NCBI GenBank assembly: GCA_017893485.1
Contig: CM030361.1
Span: 138,960,461-139,024,460 of the forward strand
Direction of reading: 5' to 3'
DNA from: Hemerocallis citrina
Taxonomy: Eukaryota; Streptophyta; Magnoliopsida; Asparagales; Asphodelaceae
Length of the DNA: 64,000 nt
Positions 45,181-56,874 of this stretch are shown in pieces. Below the pieces are notes generated by a model. It searched no databases, was not told the DNA's origin, and saw only the letters and a program-made list of their open reading frames with translations. Each line of letters starts with the position of its first letter. Position 1 is the stretch's first letter. Position numbers and translations under genes: made by a program.

Positions 45181-45533
45181 TCGGAAATGTGCCGTTGATC
45201 GTTTCCGAGGAATAGATAACTCGTGGAAAAAGTGCTGACATGACAGTTGTGTCGGCTTGCCGGGTCGTTGCTCCAGAAGGAAAAACCGAAGCGGTGTTTG
45301 GTGTGAATCCGTGCTATGAGCTTAGCAGGTATTATGTTCGGCAGGAAGCTCGGGGTTGGTTGGAGTTAAGGTGCTGGGATGTTCCCAGGCGGGACTTCCT
45401 TTCCACTTGGCCTCTTGTCAAGTCAGTTCTCGCTGAATTCGATGAGTCGACACATGACAACGGTCATTCGAAGGGCTGTCAATCATGGAATTTGAAGGGG
45501 CGGCACGTGCCGATAGTTCGAGTCATTCGTCCC

Positions 45534-45541
45534 TTATAAAT
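45534..45541 (+). promoter_or_regulatory. TATA box of the element D accessory locus
   Basis: TTATAAAT, about 65 bp before ATG 45600, on the strand opposite to gag-pol. Confidence 0.55.
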
Positions 45542-45599
45542 TTGCTCCCCCCTTCAGCACAATGAGGGGCTATTTTCTGGACTCTTGGAATCTCTCTTC

Positions 45600-47750
45600 A
45601 TGATCATAATCCTAGATATGTTAGCCGCAGAGATCGGTATCTCGTCTTCTTCCGGTGACCATAGTGGATCAGAAGCAAGTTCTTTCAGGTGCGGGTTGGT
45701 TACCTATTCGCCAAGCCGATCCGTTTCGAGGGGAAGCAGTTCTGAGAACTCGAGATCACCACACGCGATCTTGTCAGAATCGGAGGTGGATATCATTGGA
45801 GTCTCTGATCCCGAAGGAGAGGACCTTAGCCAGGTCGGAGATGAGGCCAGGTCTAATGGCACTGGGGGTGGTATAGTGAGGAAAATTTGGGAGTCGCTTG
45901 AATGTTAGAGGGTGGAGGCGACTGGGGGAGCGGAGATCGGGCATAGGCAGTCGAGGGGAGATTTGCAAGCATTCTTGACGGGGTAGTCCCGGAGGATTAG
46001 ATTCCGTTGGCTGTTCCCCGGGAGCAGGGATCGTTGAAATCAGAGGGGGCTCGGCTCGGCCTGGACCAGGTGCTCGTGCTGGCGAAGCCCATCCAAATAT
46101 ACCTTGAAGACCTAAAGGGTGAGCCTGGTTTCGATGTTCTACCTCCGTCTAACAGGTCGATAGCGGACGTCGATAAGGTGAAGAGCGTCTTGGCTGGAAG
46201 TGAACTGGAGTCGCTTCAGGTGGTTTATTGCTTTCCTCCCCAGTTCGAATTGATGCTCTCGCACTCCGCTCTTGAACAAAATGCCAACCTTCCGGGGTCG
46301 CTGTGCATAATGAATGTCGACATGTTCCATTCTGGTTTGCGTCTCCCCCTCCACCCTTTTATAAAGGTGTTGTATTGGGCTGACTGAGCCCCATGCAGTA
46401 TGCGCTGAAATTATGGAACTAGCTGACGTGCTTCCTCATGATTTTCCATGAGAGAGGGGCTCCGTTCTGCCTCAAATATTTTCAGATGTGTTTGGGCTTC
46501 AGAGCGTTGCCGAGTCACCCCTACCGGTGGTATGTCTCGCTGCGTCGGGGGTACAAAGCGGTGTACGACCATCTTGACCCTATTAAGGACTGGAAGGGGA
46601 TATATTTTGTTATCCAGAGTAGTGAACCTTGGGATGTCCCTACTAGGTGGTCGTACGAGGACCTGCCGAAGGTGGATCCCCCGTCGCCTCATGATCTCAG
46701 CCTGGAGGAGTGTCGAGATTCAGAAACTCTTTGGGGAAGGTGCTAGTGTTGATTGGCAGCAAGTATTGGAAGAGAGGTTGGTCAATATTGGTTTAAGCTT
46801 CGTTGGCTCGGGTAGTTTTTTTATCCTTGACTCAGTACTGGTACTTTGCTTTATCTGATATTTGTTTTTCATCGCAGGTATCAGTGTGACGGTTGCTTTG
46901 TCATTAGAACCTCGGGAGGGCCGAAGGTTGACCGTAAGGGCAAGCGGAAGATCGAAGTGTCTGCCTTAGGGCACTTGCCGAAGAAGCCTAAGGCCTCGAA
47001 GGTCCGTGACCTGGAGGGGGTTCCGAGGGGGCAGCCGGTCAATAGGTTGTTGAGGATCGCCGAAGAGACTGTGGGGCATTCCACATCGGATCGGCCCGTG
47101 GGGGAGTTGGGCTCCATCGTGGAGTTGGAAATGGCTCGGGAAATAGTGGAGAATCTTTCTCGTCCGAGAGATCAGGAGACCCTCGCCGAAGAGACCATTA
47201 CTTCGTGTTTCCTTCGCCTTTCCCAGGGAGTTGTACAGACGAGTATTTTTGTGCCATGTTATGTCATCGTAATTGTTCATTGTTGACATTCCAAGTTTTC
47301 TTCGTAGGATGCTCTCTATGGTATTGAAATGAAGAGGCGGTACGAGCCTTTGCTTGACCTAGCGGTTTGGAAGGCGGAGCAGTATAGGAAGAGTTGCGAA
47401 GGAGAGCGTGAACGCACTGAGGCCTTGGAGGAGTGGGTAAAGGATTTGGAGAAGAGGTCGAAGGGTGATCCGGGCGAGGGACGGTATGCCTATAGGGCAT
47501 TGTTAAGTAAGAAGGATGCGCTAGAGTGCCACTTGGCCCAAACACGATCAGAATTAATGGGGGCTGTAGACGAGATCGCTGAAGGTGAGGAGCATGGCTT
47601 TAGACAAGCCGTCGAGCAGAGTTCCCCCATCTCGACCTTGGTTCTCTTGAGTACGATCCGGAATTCGTCACTTCTCCTACGACTTCCCGCTCAATTCTTT
47701 CTGACTTGGGGGACAGTACTGATTCTGCTCTCGGGACTTTCAGTGGTGTA
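45600..47750 (+). pseudogene. Element D accessory protein alpha and following exons, decayed
   Basis: ATG 45600 begins an acidic Ser-rich N-terminus (EVDIIGVSDPEGEDLSQ). After a stop at 45906 the PF04195-like block follows: VLAGSELESLQVVYCFPPQF, HSGLRLPLHPFIKVLYWAD, then in other frames DHLDPIKDWKGIYFVI and EPWDVPTRWSYEDLP. A GGGTAGTTTTTT donor-like site near 46814 matches GTAGTT in B, and an acceptor CATCGCAG ends at 46878. The next exon has KKPKASKVRDLEGVP and MAREIVENLSRPRDQE. A last intron ends CTTCGTAG at 47308, before YGIEMKRRYEPLL and a coiled coil. Confidence 0.7.
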
Positions 47751-48171
47751 GGCGATGAACGTGCTCGTCCGCCTTCGCCAGGGGGTTTCACCTACGACCC
47801 CGGCCGAGCTTCCTCCGGAGTTGGGATCGGATGCCGGGTTTAATTCTTGAGGCTAATAGGAGGGAGCCCTACTTTCCTTAGCTTTTTATGTTTTGTTGTG
47901 TTTTGCCAAACGCGGACTGGCCACCGACCCTTGTATCTGATTATTTTTGATGGAACGATAACAATTTTTGGTATTGTTGAGTCTTAATTTCGCTGCGAAT
48001 TTCAAAAATTTCCAATGACCCTTCAGAGTCGAGTTGATCTCTTCGGCCGATTCTGTAGGAGGGCGGCACCCACGAAATTCGAAGAGTCTTACTAGAGAGG
48101 AAGCCAAGGGTCAAGGGACCCACGCGTTTCATGCTTTCCACATGAGTGCACAGTGTTCGATGTCCCCTTCG

Positions 48172-48180
48172 TGCTTATAT
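48172..48180 (+). promoter_or_regulatory. TATA-like box before accessory gene beta of element D
   Basis: CTTATATATTTC lies about 95 bp before ATG 48268, after a spacer without coding sequence. It suggests that beta has its own promoter in D. Confidence 0.4.
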
Positions 48181-48267
48181 ATTTCTTTCCTCCACCTGTT
48201 CTTTCTTCGCCTTCTCCTTTCGTTATCTTTGCTTCTCCCTTTTGTCGAGTTCGTTCTTCCTTTAATC

Positions 48268-49364
48268 ATGGTTTCCGACGCGATTCTGATGGAAAGACAT
48301 TTGGCCCGTAAGGTGGCAATGAAGGCGACCGAAGCTAAGGCCAAGATTGACCTTCGGGCTGAGGGTAGTGCGAAGGCCGAGACGAACGAAGGAGGAAGCT
48401 AGCCAAGGAAAAGGCCAAGGTGGGGGGCGAGGCGACTGGGGTATCCGAGGACCCTAAGGGAAAGAAAGTACACAGGGGAGCTTCGAAGCATCCTCTTTCT
48501 CCCCCTTCTGTGCGTCTCCGGGTAGGAAGAAAGGCAATGATGCCGACCCTCCGATCGTTACCGAAATGCCGGTCTCCGCGGAGGGGACTCTACGGACGGC
48601 ATCGGAGGTGCTATCGCTGGCGAAAGCGTGGATCCCCCTAGACCGTCACAGAGGCGGATTTGATGACGGACCACGCGAATACGGCTCATGTGGTGGAAAA
48701 TTTGGCCACTCCCAGAGAGCTAGTGTCCCCGAAGAGGGAAGCCCAAGACGACGTTTATGCCCGCTGGGCTCAGGCTTCAGTCACGGTAAGTCGCCGTGAA
48801 GAGGGTCTGTCGCTTGTAGTTGGTGCCCTCATTGGGTTTCAATATCTAATTTTCTTAATAATCTTCCCTTCATGCAAGTCGCTGTCACTGGGGTTGAGCT
48901 GAAGCAAAGGCTGGGCGCGATGCTTGCACGGGCCCTGGAGGAGAGTGGTAAGGAATTGGTGCGTCGGAACCAAGAACTTTGACGAGGTATCAAGGATGTT
49001 GAGAAAGCACTAGAGGGGGGAGTAAAGCGGTCGATAGGGGTTGCTGGCCGAGAACGAGAAATGGGCCGAGGAGCAACTGGCGTGACAAGCCGAGGAGAAA
49101 AAAATGTGAGGGTTGTTGGACGAGGCAGCTCAGTGCGTGGTTAAGGACAAGCAGGAGTTGGATGAAACGCTGCTGCAGGTACTCGACGCCCAGGATGTAG
49201 GGTACGGTAAAGCTCTTACGCACATGAAGATCCGGTATCCACACATCTTGCTTGAGGGTTTGGCTTCTGATCAAGTGAAGAGGACTTGCACTGGATGGCC
49301 GAACTGGATGTCACGGCTCGTGAGAAAACGTCAACCCCCATCAACAAGAAATGACCTGCGCTGA
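48268..49364 (+). pseudogene. Element D accessory gene beta, decayed
   Basis: ATG 48268 begins MVSDAILMERHLARKVAMK, a basic start like that of beta in B (KARRLAMKKENAEKKK). Later the first exon ends at AQASVTV with donor GTAAGT (48785), the same place as the B donor. After an acceptor CATGCAAG near 48877, coiled-coil coding follows (VTGVELKQRLGAMLARALEE; DEAAQCVVKDKQELDETLLQ) and KALTHMKIRYPHILLEGL, matching KALSHVRHFYPTINLSNF in B. It has stops and frameshifts. Confidence 0.65.
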
Positions 49365-49489
49365 AGCGTCGTTGACGAGTTGCTTGTATCCCTGCCATTT
49401 TTTGCAGACTGGCAACCGCCTTTGTAATCATCTTTTAATTAATAAAATTCTTCTCTTTTTTTGTTGAGATCTGGGATGTTGACCTTTTG

Positions 49490-50475
49490 GCAGTAGAGGA
49501 GTTCGTGTTGATCGTGAGACTCAGAGGCAAGGTGCTATTTCGAGGCACTCCTTCCGAGGTTTAGGTTTAGCAGTGAGACCTGTGCAAGACTCAAAGTCGA
49601 GGTGTTCTTTCGAGGCACTCTTTCCGAGATTTAGGTTTAGCAATAAGAATGCACAAGACTCAGAGTTGAAGTGCTTTTTCGAGGCACTCTTTTCGAGGTT
49701 TAGACTTAGCAGTGAGGACTACGTAAGACTTAGAGTCGAGGTGTTCTTTCGAGGCACTCTTTCGAAGATTTAGACTTAGCAGTGATGACTGCGTAAGACT
49801 CAGAGTCAAGGTGCTCTTTCGAGACACTCTTTCCGAGGTTTAGATTTAGCAATGAGAAATGCGCAAGCTTCAGAGTCGAAGTACTCTTTCAAGGCACTCG
49901 TTCTGAGGTTTAGACTTAGTAGTGAGAACTGCGCAAGACTCACAGTCGAAATGCTCTTTCGAGGCACTCTTTTCGAGTTTTAGACTTAGCAGTGAGGATT
50001 GTGCAAGACTCGGAGCCGAGGTGCTTTTTCGAGGCACTCTTTTCGAGGTTTAGACTTAGCAGTGAGAACTGTGCAAGACTCAGAGTTGAGGTGCTTTTTC
50101 GAGGCACTCTTTTCGAGGTTTAAGTTTCGCAGTGAGAACTGCAAGACTCGGAGTCAAAGTGCTCTTTCGAGGCTACTTTTCTGAGGTTTAGACTTAGCAG
50201 TGAGGACCGTGTAATACTCAAAGTTGAGGTGCTCTTTTGAGGCATTCTTTTCGAGGTTTAAACTTAGCAGTGTGGACTGCATAAGACTCAGAGTTGAGGT
50301 GCTCTTTCAAGACACTCTTTCTGAGATTTAGGTTTAGCAGTGAGAACTGCGCAATACTCAGAATCGAGGTGCTTTTTCAGGACACTCTTTCCGAGGTTTA
50401 GACTTGGCAGTGAGAACTGCGTAACTCCGAGTCGAAGTGCTCTTTCGAGGCACTCTTTCCGAGGTTTAGGTGCTT
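49490..50475. repeat. 69-70-bp tandem array, about 14 copies
   Basis: AAGACTCAGAGT(C/T)GAGGTGCT units recur (for example at 49586, 49655, 49725) with GAGGCACTCTTTCCGAGGTT in each. The period equals that of the array in element C although the sequence differs. It lies between integrase and the accessory locus. Confidence 0.9.
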
Positions 50476-50694
50476 TGAAAAGGACTAGGTGAGGATTGAT
50501 TGACGAAACTGGAACAACTTTATTCAACTTTATTCGGTGGTCGGTGGGAGCTGGCGCTAATTACAATTGTCTTGTCACCAGTTTGAATCGTTTTAAGGGC
50601 TTTCATAAATCTTCATCAGGTGTTCCGCATTCCAAGTTCTCTAGACTGCCTTGTCCCTCAGGTCTTCGAGCAGTAGGTCCTCAGGCGTATCACT

Positions 50695-51720
50695 TCAGAG
50701 ACCTTGTAAGGACCTTCCCAATTTGATATCGGTCGGTCGAACCTTCTGATGGTAAAAGCGTTCATCTCTCTGTTGGTAGATGTTCCTTATGATGGCCGAC
50801 TTCTCGCGGACCTCGTCAAGGAGATCAAGGTTGGCTCTCAGGCCTATGGAGTTGGAACTTTCATCAAAACTTACAATGCGGGAAGAGGGGAGGTCGACCT
50901 CCAGAGGGACCGCTTCGGCTCCGTAAGTTAGGTTGAATGGGGATTCGTTTGTTCTGACCCTTTTGGTAGTTCGGTAGGCCCACAGGATGCTCGGTAGCTC
51001 TTCTATCCACAAGCCTGTTAGCGAGTTGTCTAGGCGCTTCACCCCGTTTAGGATCTGCTTGTTGGCGTTCTCGGCCTGTTTATTGGTCTGGGGGTGTGAG
51101 ATTGAAGAGAATTTTTGCTGGATCCCCAAGTTGGTACAGAATTTGCGAAAGTCTTTGCCGGTGAACTGGGTGCCATTATCGGTTACGAGTATCCGAGAGA
51201 TACCAAATCGGCAAATGATGTTCTTCCAAAAGAATTGCTGCAACTGATACTTGGTAATGGTGGTGAGTGGTTCGGCCTCGACCCACTTGGTGAAATTGTC
51301 TATGGTAACGATGAGGAAGCATTTTTACCCAGTCGTTATTGGAAAGGGGCCGACCAGGTCCATTCCCCACATAGTGAACGGGATCGGACTGGCCAACGAT
51401 TTTAGCTCTGCTTGGAGAGTGTGTCGGATGGAGGAATACCTTTGACAGGGGCTGCATTTCGTCACAAGGTCTTGAGCGTCTTGAAGGAGTGTCGGCCAAT
51501 AGTACCCGTGGTTGAATATTTTTCTTGCAAGTGCCCTGTTGCCCATGTGGCAGCTGCCGATCCCTTCGTGCATTTCCCCTAACTCGTACTTGGCTTCCTG
51601 GGGTAGCGGAGGTAAAGTCTCCTGTCTACTTTGGTGTACGAGCGTTTGAAGAGTGTGCCGTTGATCAGTGCAAACCTCTCTGAACTGGCTCAAACTCTTC
51701 TGGCTTTGTATGGATCCTGG
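50695..51720 (-). pseudogene. Element D integrase, decayed
   Basis: The zinc-binding part is seen as HEGIGSCHMGNRALARKI, GYYWPTLLQDAQDLV and CSPCQRYSS (HHCC). The catalytic core is in 51400-50900 with WGMDLVGPFP, ILVTDNGTQFTGKDF and HPQTNKQAENANKQIL, giving the D,D(35)E pattern. The tail has LNLTYG-like (FNLTYGAEAVPLEVDLPS). At least one frameshift separates the parts. Confidence 0.9.
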
Positions 51721-51759
51721 GGTAGTTCGCTCGCCTTTAGGAAGTTCAGAATCGGATCA

Positions 51760-52833
51760 ATTCCAGTTATCTCTCCCACGGCTGGGTTGATGCAGTTGAC
51801 CTCGGGAGGCACGACTGCCTCGATGCTGGGTTTCAAGAGGACTTCCACTAAGACATTGTGATCCAATCCTTCGAAGGAGAAGGAGGCCAGCTTGGAGAGG
51901 GCGTCGGCCTGGGTATTCAGTTCTCGAGGAATTCAAGTCAATGCCGTTTCCGAGAAATCTGAGAGGATAAGGCGAACGCACGCTAGGTACTGGATCATTA
52001 GGGAGTCGCGGGCCTCGTACTCTCCGTAGATCTGATTAACCACAAGCTGGGAGTCGCAGAATATGGATCATCTAAGTCCCCTACAGAAACCCTTATATGT
52101 TTGGCTCCTGCCTTTCGGGCTAGAAGGAGTCTCGCAATCATTGCCTCATATTCCGCCTTGTTGTTGGAGGCTGGAAAATTGAGCCGGAGAGAGTATTGGA
52201 GAATAAAGGCGCCTGGTCCCTTAAGTATGACTTCGGCTTCGCTCTCGCCTTCGCAAGACGATCTGTCAACATTGAGTTCTTACTATGGCTTACCTTCTTG
52301 TGTTCCGGGGGCATCGGGAATAGTACATTCGATTATGAATTCAGCGATCACCTGGCCCTTGATAGCAATTTGGGGTTTGTAGCTGATGTCACGATGACTC
52401 AACTCAATGGACCATTTGATCAGATGGTCTGACGTCTCGGGTTTGTGGAGCACTTGTTTGAGGGGTTGGTCTGAAAGGACCTGAATGGAGTGGGCCTGGA
52501 AATATGGGCGAAGCTTTCTTGCTGCCATTACGAGTGCGCAGACCATTTTCTATACATTTGCGTACTTGGACTCGGCATCACGGAGGACTTTACTGACGTA
52601 ATAGATCGGCTTTTGTGACCCGCTTTTGTCCCGAACTAAGACAGCACTGAGTGCGTGTTCGGAAGCAGCGAGGTAGAGGGAGAGTACTTTGTTCGGCTTG
52701 GGTTTACTGAGGAGTGGAAGGTTAGCCAAGTATACCTTTAACTGGTCAAAAGCTTGTTGTTGGTGCTCCCCCCACTGGAATTTTTTAGCTCCCCTGAGAG
52801 CTTTAAAGAACGGTAGTGACTTCTCCTCGGATT
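51760..52833 (-). pseudogene. Element D RNase H and second RNase H-like region, decayed
   Basis: First RNase H: AVLVRDKSGSQKPIYYVSK-type sequence, MVCALVMAARKLRPYFQAH, VLSDQPLKQVLHKPE, WSIELSHRDISYKP. Second, Tat-type region: LNFPASNNKAEYEAMIARLL, then SQLVVNQIYGEYEARDSLMI-like and PRELNTQADALSKLASFSFE. Stops and frame changes are present. Confidence 0.8.
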
Positions 52834-53609
52834 CAGGGGTGTATCTGAGTTTCAGGGGGCCCTAAGCAAATTCTCAAATTAGGCATTTTGCAAGTTGACA
52901 AAATAATAATTATAATTATTTAAATGCAAACAAACTTGGAGCATCGGAGAACAAACTATTTAAATGAAAAACAAATTTATATATATGCTTCAAAAAAAAA
53001 TTTAATTGATAATGTACGTTTTTTATATGAAATGCCTCGTGGCAAAAAAAAAAACTCGGACAAACTCTAACAACAAAAACGAAATATGTTATCTGAAAGA
53101 GGTAAATATGATATATTAGAGAACACGATCAGAATGAAATGATGATGAATATATGTATATGAGAATACTAGTTGGAAGCTGAAAATGTAGAATAACCATA
53201 TGCACTTGAAGATTTGGTTAGAAATTTATCATAAACAGGTAAATATGATATACCATAGAACATTGAAAAAATATCATAAAATGACATACATGGGCTAAGT
53301 GAAAAATAATATTAAATTCATAAAATGGTAAAATGACACGTAAGGCTATGTGAAAAATAATGAGTTTTAAAATTAAAATTGATTGAAAAATTAATTGGCC
53401 CATGCAAGTTTTGAACCTGCGACCTTCACATTATTAGCACAACACTCTAACCAACTGAGCTAATAAGCCAACTGTTAATATAATGTAATTATATCAGTAA
53501 ATATTACATTTTACTTTTTAACATTGTAAATACCTAAAAAATAAGAGGCCCTATAAAATTGGGGGCCCAAAGCAGTTGCCTGTGCTGCTTGAGCCCAGAT
53601 CCGCCCCTG
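52834..53609. mobile_element. DNA transposon insertion with tRNA-like core (776 bp)
   Basis: It interrupts element D between RT (LTGRLTAVGCFLFKI) and SEEKSLPFFKAL. Its ends are inverted: CAGGGGTGTATCTGAG on the left, and CAGGGGCGGATCTGGG as the reverse complement of the right; further in, GGGGGCCCTAAGCA pairs with GGGGGCCCAAAGCA. Possible degenerate 8-bp flank duplications (AATCGGCC / AATCCGAG on the minus strand) suggest hAT, weakly. No transposase is encoded. A tRNA-Ile-like sequence lies in it. Confidence 0.75.
53396..53469 (-). tRNA. tRNA-Ile(AAU)-like sequence, probably a pseudogene
   Basis: On the minus strand the 74-nt sequence starts GGCTTATTAGCTCAGTTGG and ends with GCATGGGCCA. The acceptor stem pairs at all 7 positions (two G-U), the D arm with A box (TAGCTCAGTTGG) is intact, and the anticodon loop CTAATAA gives AAU. 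The anticodon stem relies on four G-U-type pairs and the B box ends in AACT where AACC/GACC is usual. These are C-to-T type changes from the plant tRNA-Ile(AAU) sequence, as in methylated DNA. It lies inside a DNA transposon, itself inside an LTR element. Confidence 0.7.
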
Positions 53610-54715
53610 GCCGATTTTGAAGAGAAAGCAACCGACAGCTGTTAACCGACCGGTAAGGCGCTGCATTTCCTTGACGTTTCTTGGAGGGGCCATGTTTAGG
53701 ATGACCTGATGTTTTTCGGGGTTGGCTTTTGTCCCCCATTGACTGACCATGAATCCGAGGAACTTCCCGGAGGTGACGCTGAAGGCGCACTTGGAAGGGT
53801 TCAGCCGCATGTTGTGGGATCGAAGAACCCCGAATGCTTCCTATATATCTTTCACATGATCTCGACACTGGAGGCTTTTGACGAGCATGTCGTCTACATA
53901 AACCTCCATGTTCCAACCTTTTTGATTTTTGAAGATCCGGTTCACGATCCTTTGATATAGCTTCGACGTTTTTCAGTCCGAAGGATAGCAATATAGCCCT
54001 TGGTCGGTTATGAAAGCAATGTTGGGAATATCCGGAGGGTCCATTTTGATTTGGTTGTAGTCTGAGAATGCATCCATGAAATTGAGGAGCTTGTGTTTGG
54101 ACCTCGCGTTGGTAAGTGAATCGATGCTCGGGAGGGGGAAAGGATTCTTCGGGCAAGCCTTGTTGAAATCTGTGAAATCGATGCAGATTTCCACTTCCCG
54201 TTGATCTTTTTGACCATCACAACTTTGGCTAGCCATTCGGGGTAGCTCACTTCATAATGAAGTTGGCAGAGGAGTTTTTATACCTCCTCCTTGGCCGCCT
54301 GTAGCCGGTCAGGGACGAACTTGCGGTGCCTTTATTGCATTGGTTTGTAGTCCGGGCGAACACTTAGTTTGTGCATTATAAAATCCTCCGAGATTACCGG
54401 CATATCCGAGGGTACCCAAGCAAATAGATCCCGACTCTGACGAATGCAGTTGATGATCTCTCGCCTTAGGTCTGGAGGAATGGATTGACTCACTTGGAAG
54501 CATTTGGATGGGTTGTCTTCGGAGAATGGGATCTCTTCCAGCTCATCGACTGGCTCTGAACCGATCGTTAACCCTTCAAAGTGGAGGTCAACCGTGTCGA
54601 GGGACAAGATTGTCACTCCTATAGTGGCCATGTAGCAGGTTCGGGCGGCCTCTTGGTTACCTCGGACAACGCCTACCCCGTGTTTAGTGGGAAACTTTAT
54701 CTTCATGTGGTACAC
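53610..54715 (-). pseudogene. Element D reverse transcriptase region, decayed
   Basis: Minus-strand order: linker (GVVRGNQEAARTCYMATIG, also present in B after the protease), DLFAWVPSDMPVISEDFI, ASQSCDGQ/EWLAKVVMVKK, DFTDFNKACPKNPFPLPSID, FMDAFSDYNQIKMDP, catalytic EVYVDDMLVKS near 53900, NPSKCAFSVTSGKFLGFMVS and PPRNVKEMQRLTGRL. Stops and at least two frameshifts interrupt it. Confidence 0.88.
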
Positions 54716-54789
54716 CGAGGGTACCGCTTGAAGGGATGCAAGGACGGGTCAACTAAGGATGGCGTTGTAATCGGCTTGGACATGTACCA

Positions 54790-55080
54790 CCATGAAGTTC
54801 ATGATTTCGGTTCAGAAAGTTGGAGCCTGTCCGGCTGAGACGTCGAGGGTTACGATTCCCTCGATACGATTCCCTCGATTTCAACGGGAGCTCCTGAGAT
54901 CCCCTGGAGTGTGTACCCCTGCCGGTTTCAACTTTTCCCTGGAGAGTTTTAGGGCATCGAAGGATGCTAGAATCAGAACATTCACCGAACTCCAGTTGTC
55001 AACCAGGATGTGGCGGACCTCATGATTCGCTAAGCCGAGGCTAATGACGAGGGCGTCGCAATGTGGGAGTCACACCCTTG
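54790..55080 (-). pseudogene. Element D aspartic protease, decayed
   Basis: ILVDNWSSVNVLILASFDAL aligns with ILVDNGSSVNILFLEAF in B. The glycine after the catalytic Asp-Asn is Trp here (GGG-type codon changed to TGG), which should abolish activity. EGIVTLDVSAGQAP follows as in B. Confidence 0.75.
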
Positions 55081-55307
55081 AGGTCTTCGTTTGAGAACGA
55101 GATCGATAGCCCCCGACCCTTGGGGAGAGGTCGTTGGTGGGTCGTGTTGACTTCTCGGATGAAAACCTTGCGGGAGGTGTTAGAGTCTCCGCCCATTGGT
55201 CCATCGTAAACACAGTGGAGAATAGCTAGTCCGTCTGCTCCTGATGGGTCGGGGCCCGTCGTAGGAAGCTTGTCAGTCCTTCGAGGAGGGGAGACTCGTT
55301 TAATATT

Positions 55308-56797
55308 TTAAGTAAACTCAGCCAGGTAGCCTATCTGAATGAGTGCTTCGATCTCCTTTTTGAGAGCCCGACAACTGTCGGTCTCGTGGCCGTAGTCCCG
55401 GTGGAATCGGCAGTAGAATCTTTGATCCCTTCTCCTGTTGTTGGTGGATGGTGGTGGATATTTAACTATCCCTTTATCCTCAATCTCTATGAGGATGGTT
55501 GAAACATTCACCGTGAGTGGGGTGAATCTCTCGAACCGAGGGACAAGAGGCGGGCGTTTCTGGCCAATGGGGCCCTTTTGCGATTTTTTCGGGTCCTCAG
55601 ACTTATCGGCCTTCCTTTTCCCCCTCACTGGGTTTCTTTCCCACCACTGGGATGAAGAGCTTCCTCGGCCCGAATATATTTTTCGATCCTGCGATGGAGA
55701 TCAGGAAAATCGATGGGAGGTTTCTTAGCGAGGGAGGCCTTAAGCTGGTCGTGGAGGCCATTATATCGAAACGCCGCCGAGGCGACCTCGGCGTCAAGGT
55801 AGGAGATTGACCTGGTCTTGGCTGTGAATCTTCGGACGAAGACCCGAAGGGGCTCTCCGTCCTTCTGTCTTAGGCCCGGTAGGGAAGCGCTCGTTTTCTT
55901 CGCCTTGCAACTAGTCACACCGTGCGCGAGAAAATTTTCTTCGATCTAATCGAAAGTGAAAATCGTGCCAGGGACGTGCTTTGAATACCATTCCCAAGCC
56001 GGTCTACGCAGAGTGGCAGGGAAGGCGCGACATAGAAGATGATCCGAGGCGTTGTGAATCATCATGAGGGTTTTGAAACCCTTTATGTGATCAGCAGGAT
56101 TTGTCTCCCGGTAATATGTCTCGAACTGTGGAGGCTTGAAATTCCTCAGAATAGGGGCGTCGAGGATTCGGGCGGAGAAGGGGGGTTTGGATGGTTGACG
56201 ACTCCGGCCGAGTTGTCGCCGTTCTCGCCTATCTGCGCGAGACAGTCTTCCATCTTTTGGAGTCGCCTTCGGACATCGTCCTGCTGATTTTCGGATCGGG
56301 TCGACCCGTGGGATTCTTCTTTGGAGTCTTCGATTAGTTACTTGCCTGATGGTCGTTCATCCTGAACTCTTCTGTGGAGTGCTCGTAGGACTTCAGTCTG
56401 TAACTCTTGGAACTTGGCATGCGTGACGTGACCCTCTCTGCTGTGGTCATTACGACGTTTGTGATCTCTTGGGGAGTGGCTATGCCATTGATCTCGGTCT
56501 CAGAACCAAAGGACTTTGTGGCTCGAGGCTGGGTTTGATGGTGTGGCCTCGCCTCTCGAACGACTGAGCTGGTTTTCGAGGCCCCCCTGGCTGGACCGAT
56601 TGTTGATGATGTTCCGGAGGTCGCCCGCCACAGGTTGTTCTACCGACCTTGCGATGGAGCAGGGCGCTCGGAGTCGGTCCCTGCGGATTCTCGATCCGCT
56701 GCCTTCGTGATCCCTGGGTGTTCGCGGGGCTACGTATTGGTGGGGGAGGAGGGCCCAAAGGTCCCGCGGCGGCGATCCTCTTCGTTTTGGGGGCCAT
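55308..56797 (-). pseudogene. Element D gag, decayed
   Basis: ATG 56797 begins MAPKTKRIAAAGPLGPPPPP. The gag core (RNFKPPQFETY, WYSKHVPGTIFTFD, EPLRVFVRRFTAKTRS, LKASLAKKPPIDFPDL) and the zinc-binding-like CRFHRDYGHETDSC follow in two or three frames. A stop lies near WKXLIEDSKEE and another in FTFD-stop-IEENF. It is closely related to gag of B. Confidence 0.85.
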
Positions 56798-56858
56798 GAG
56801 AGCGGGTCACTTCAAACAAGAATTTGGGTCGGGAGTAGGATTGATCTGCGGAATTTCC

Positions 56859-56873
56859 ACAGACGGTGCCAAT
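56859..56873 (-). other. Element D primer binding site
   Basis: Minus-strand ATTGGCACCGTCTGTGG immediately inside the 5' LTR. Confidence 0.75.
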
Positions 56874-56874
56874 C

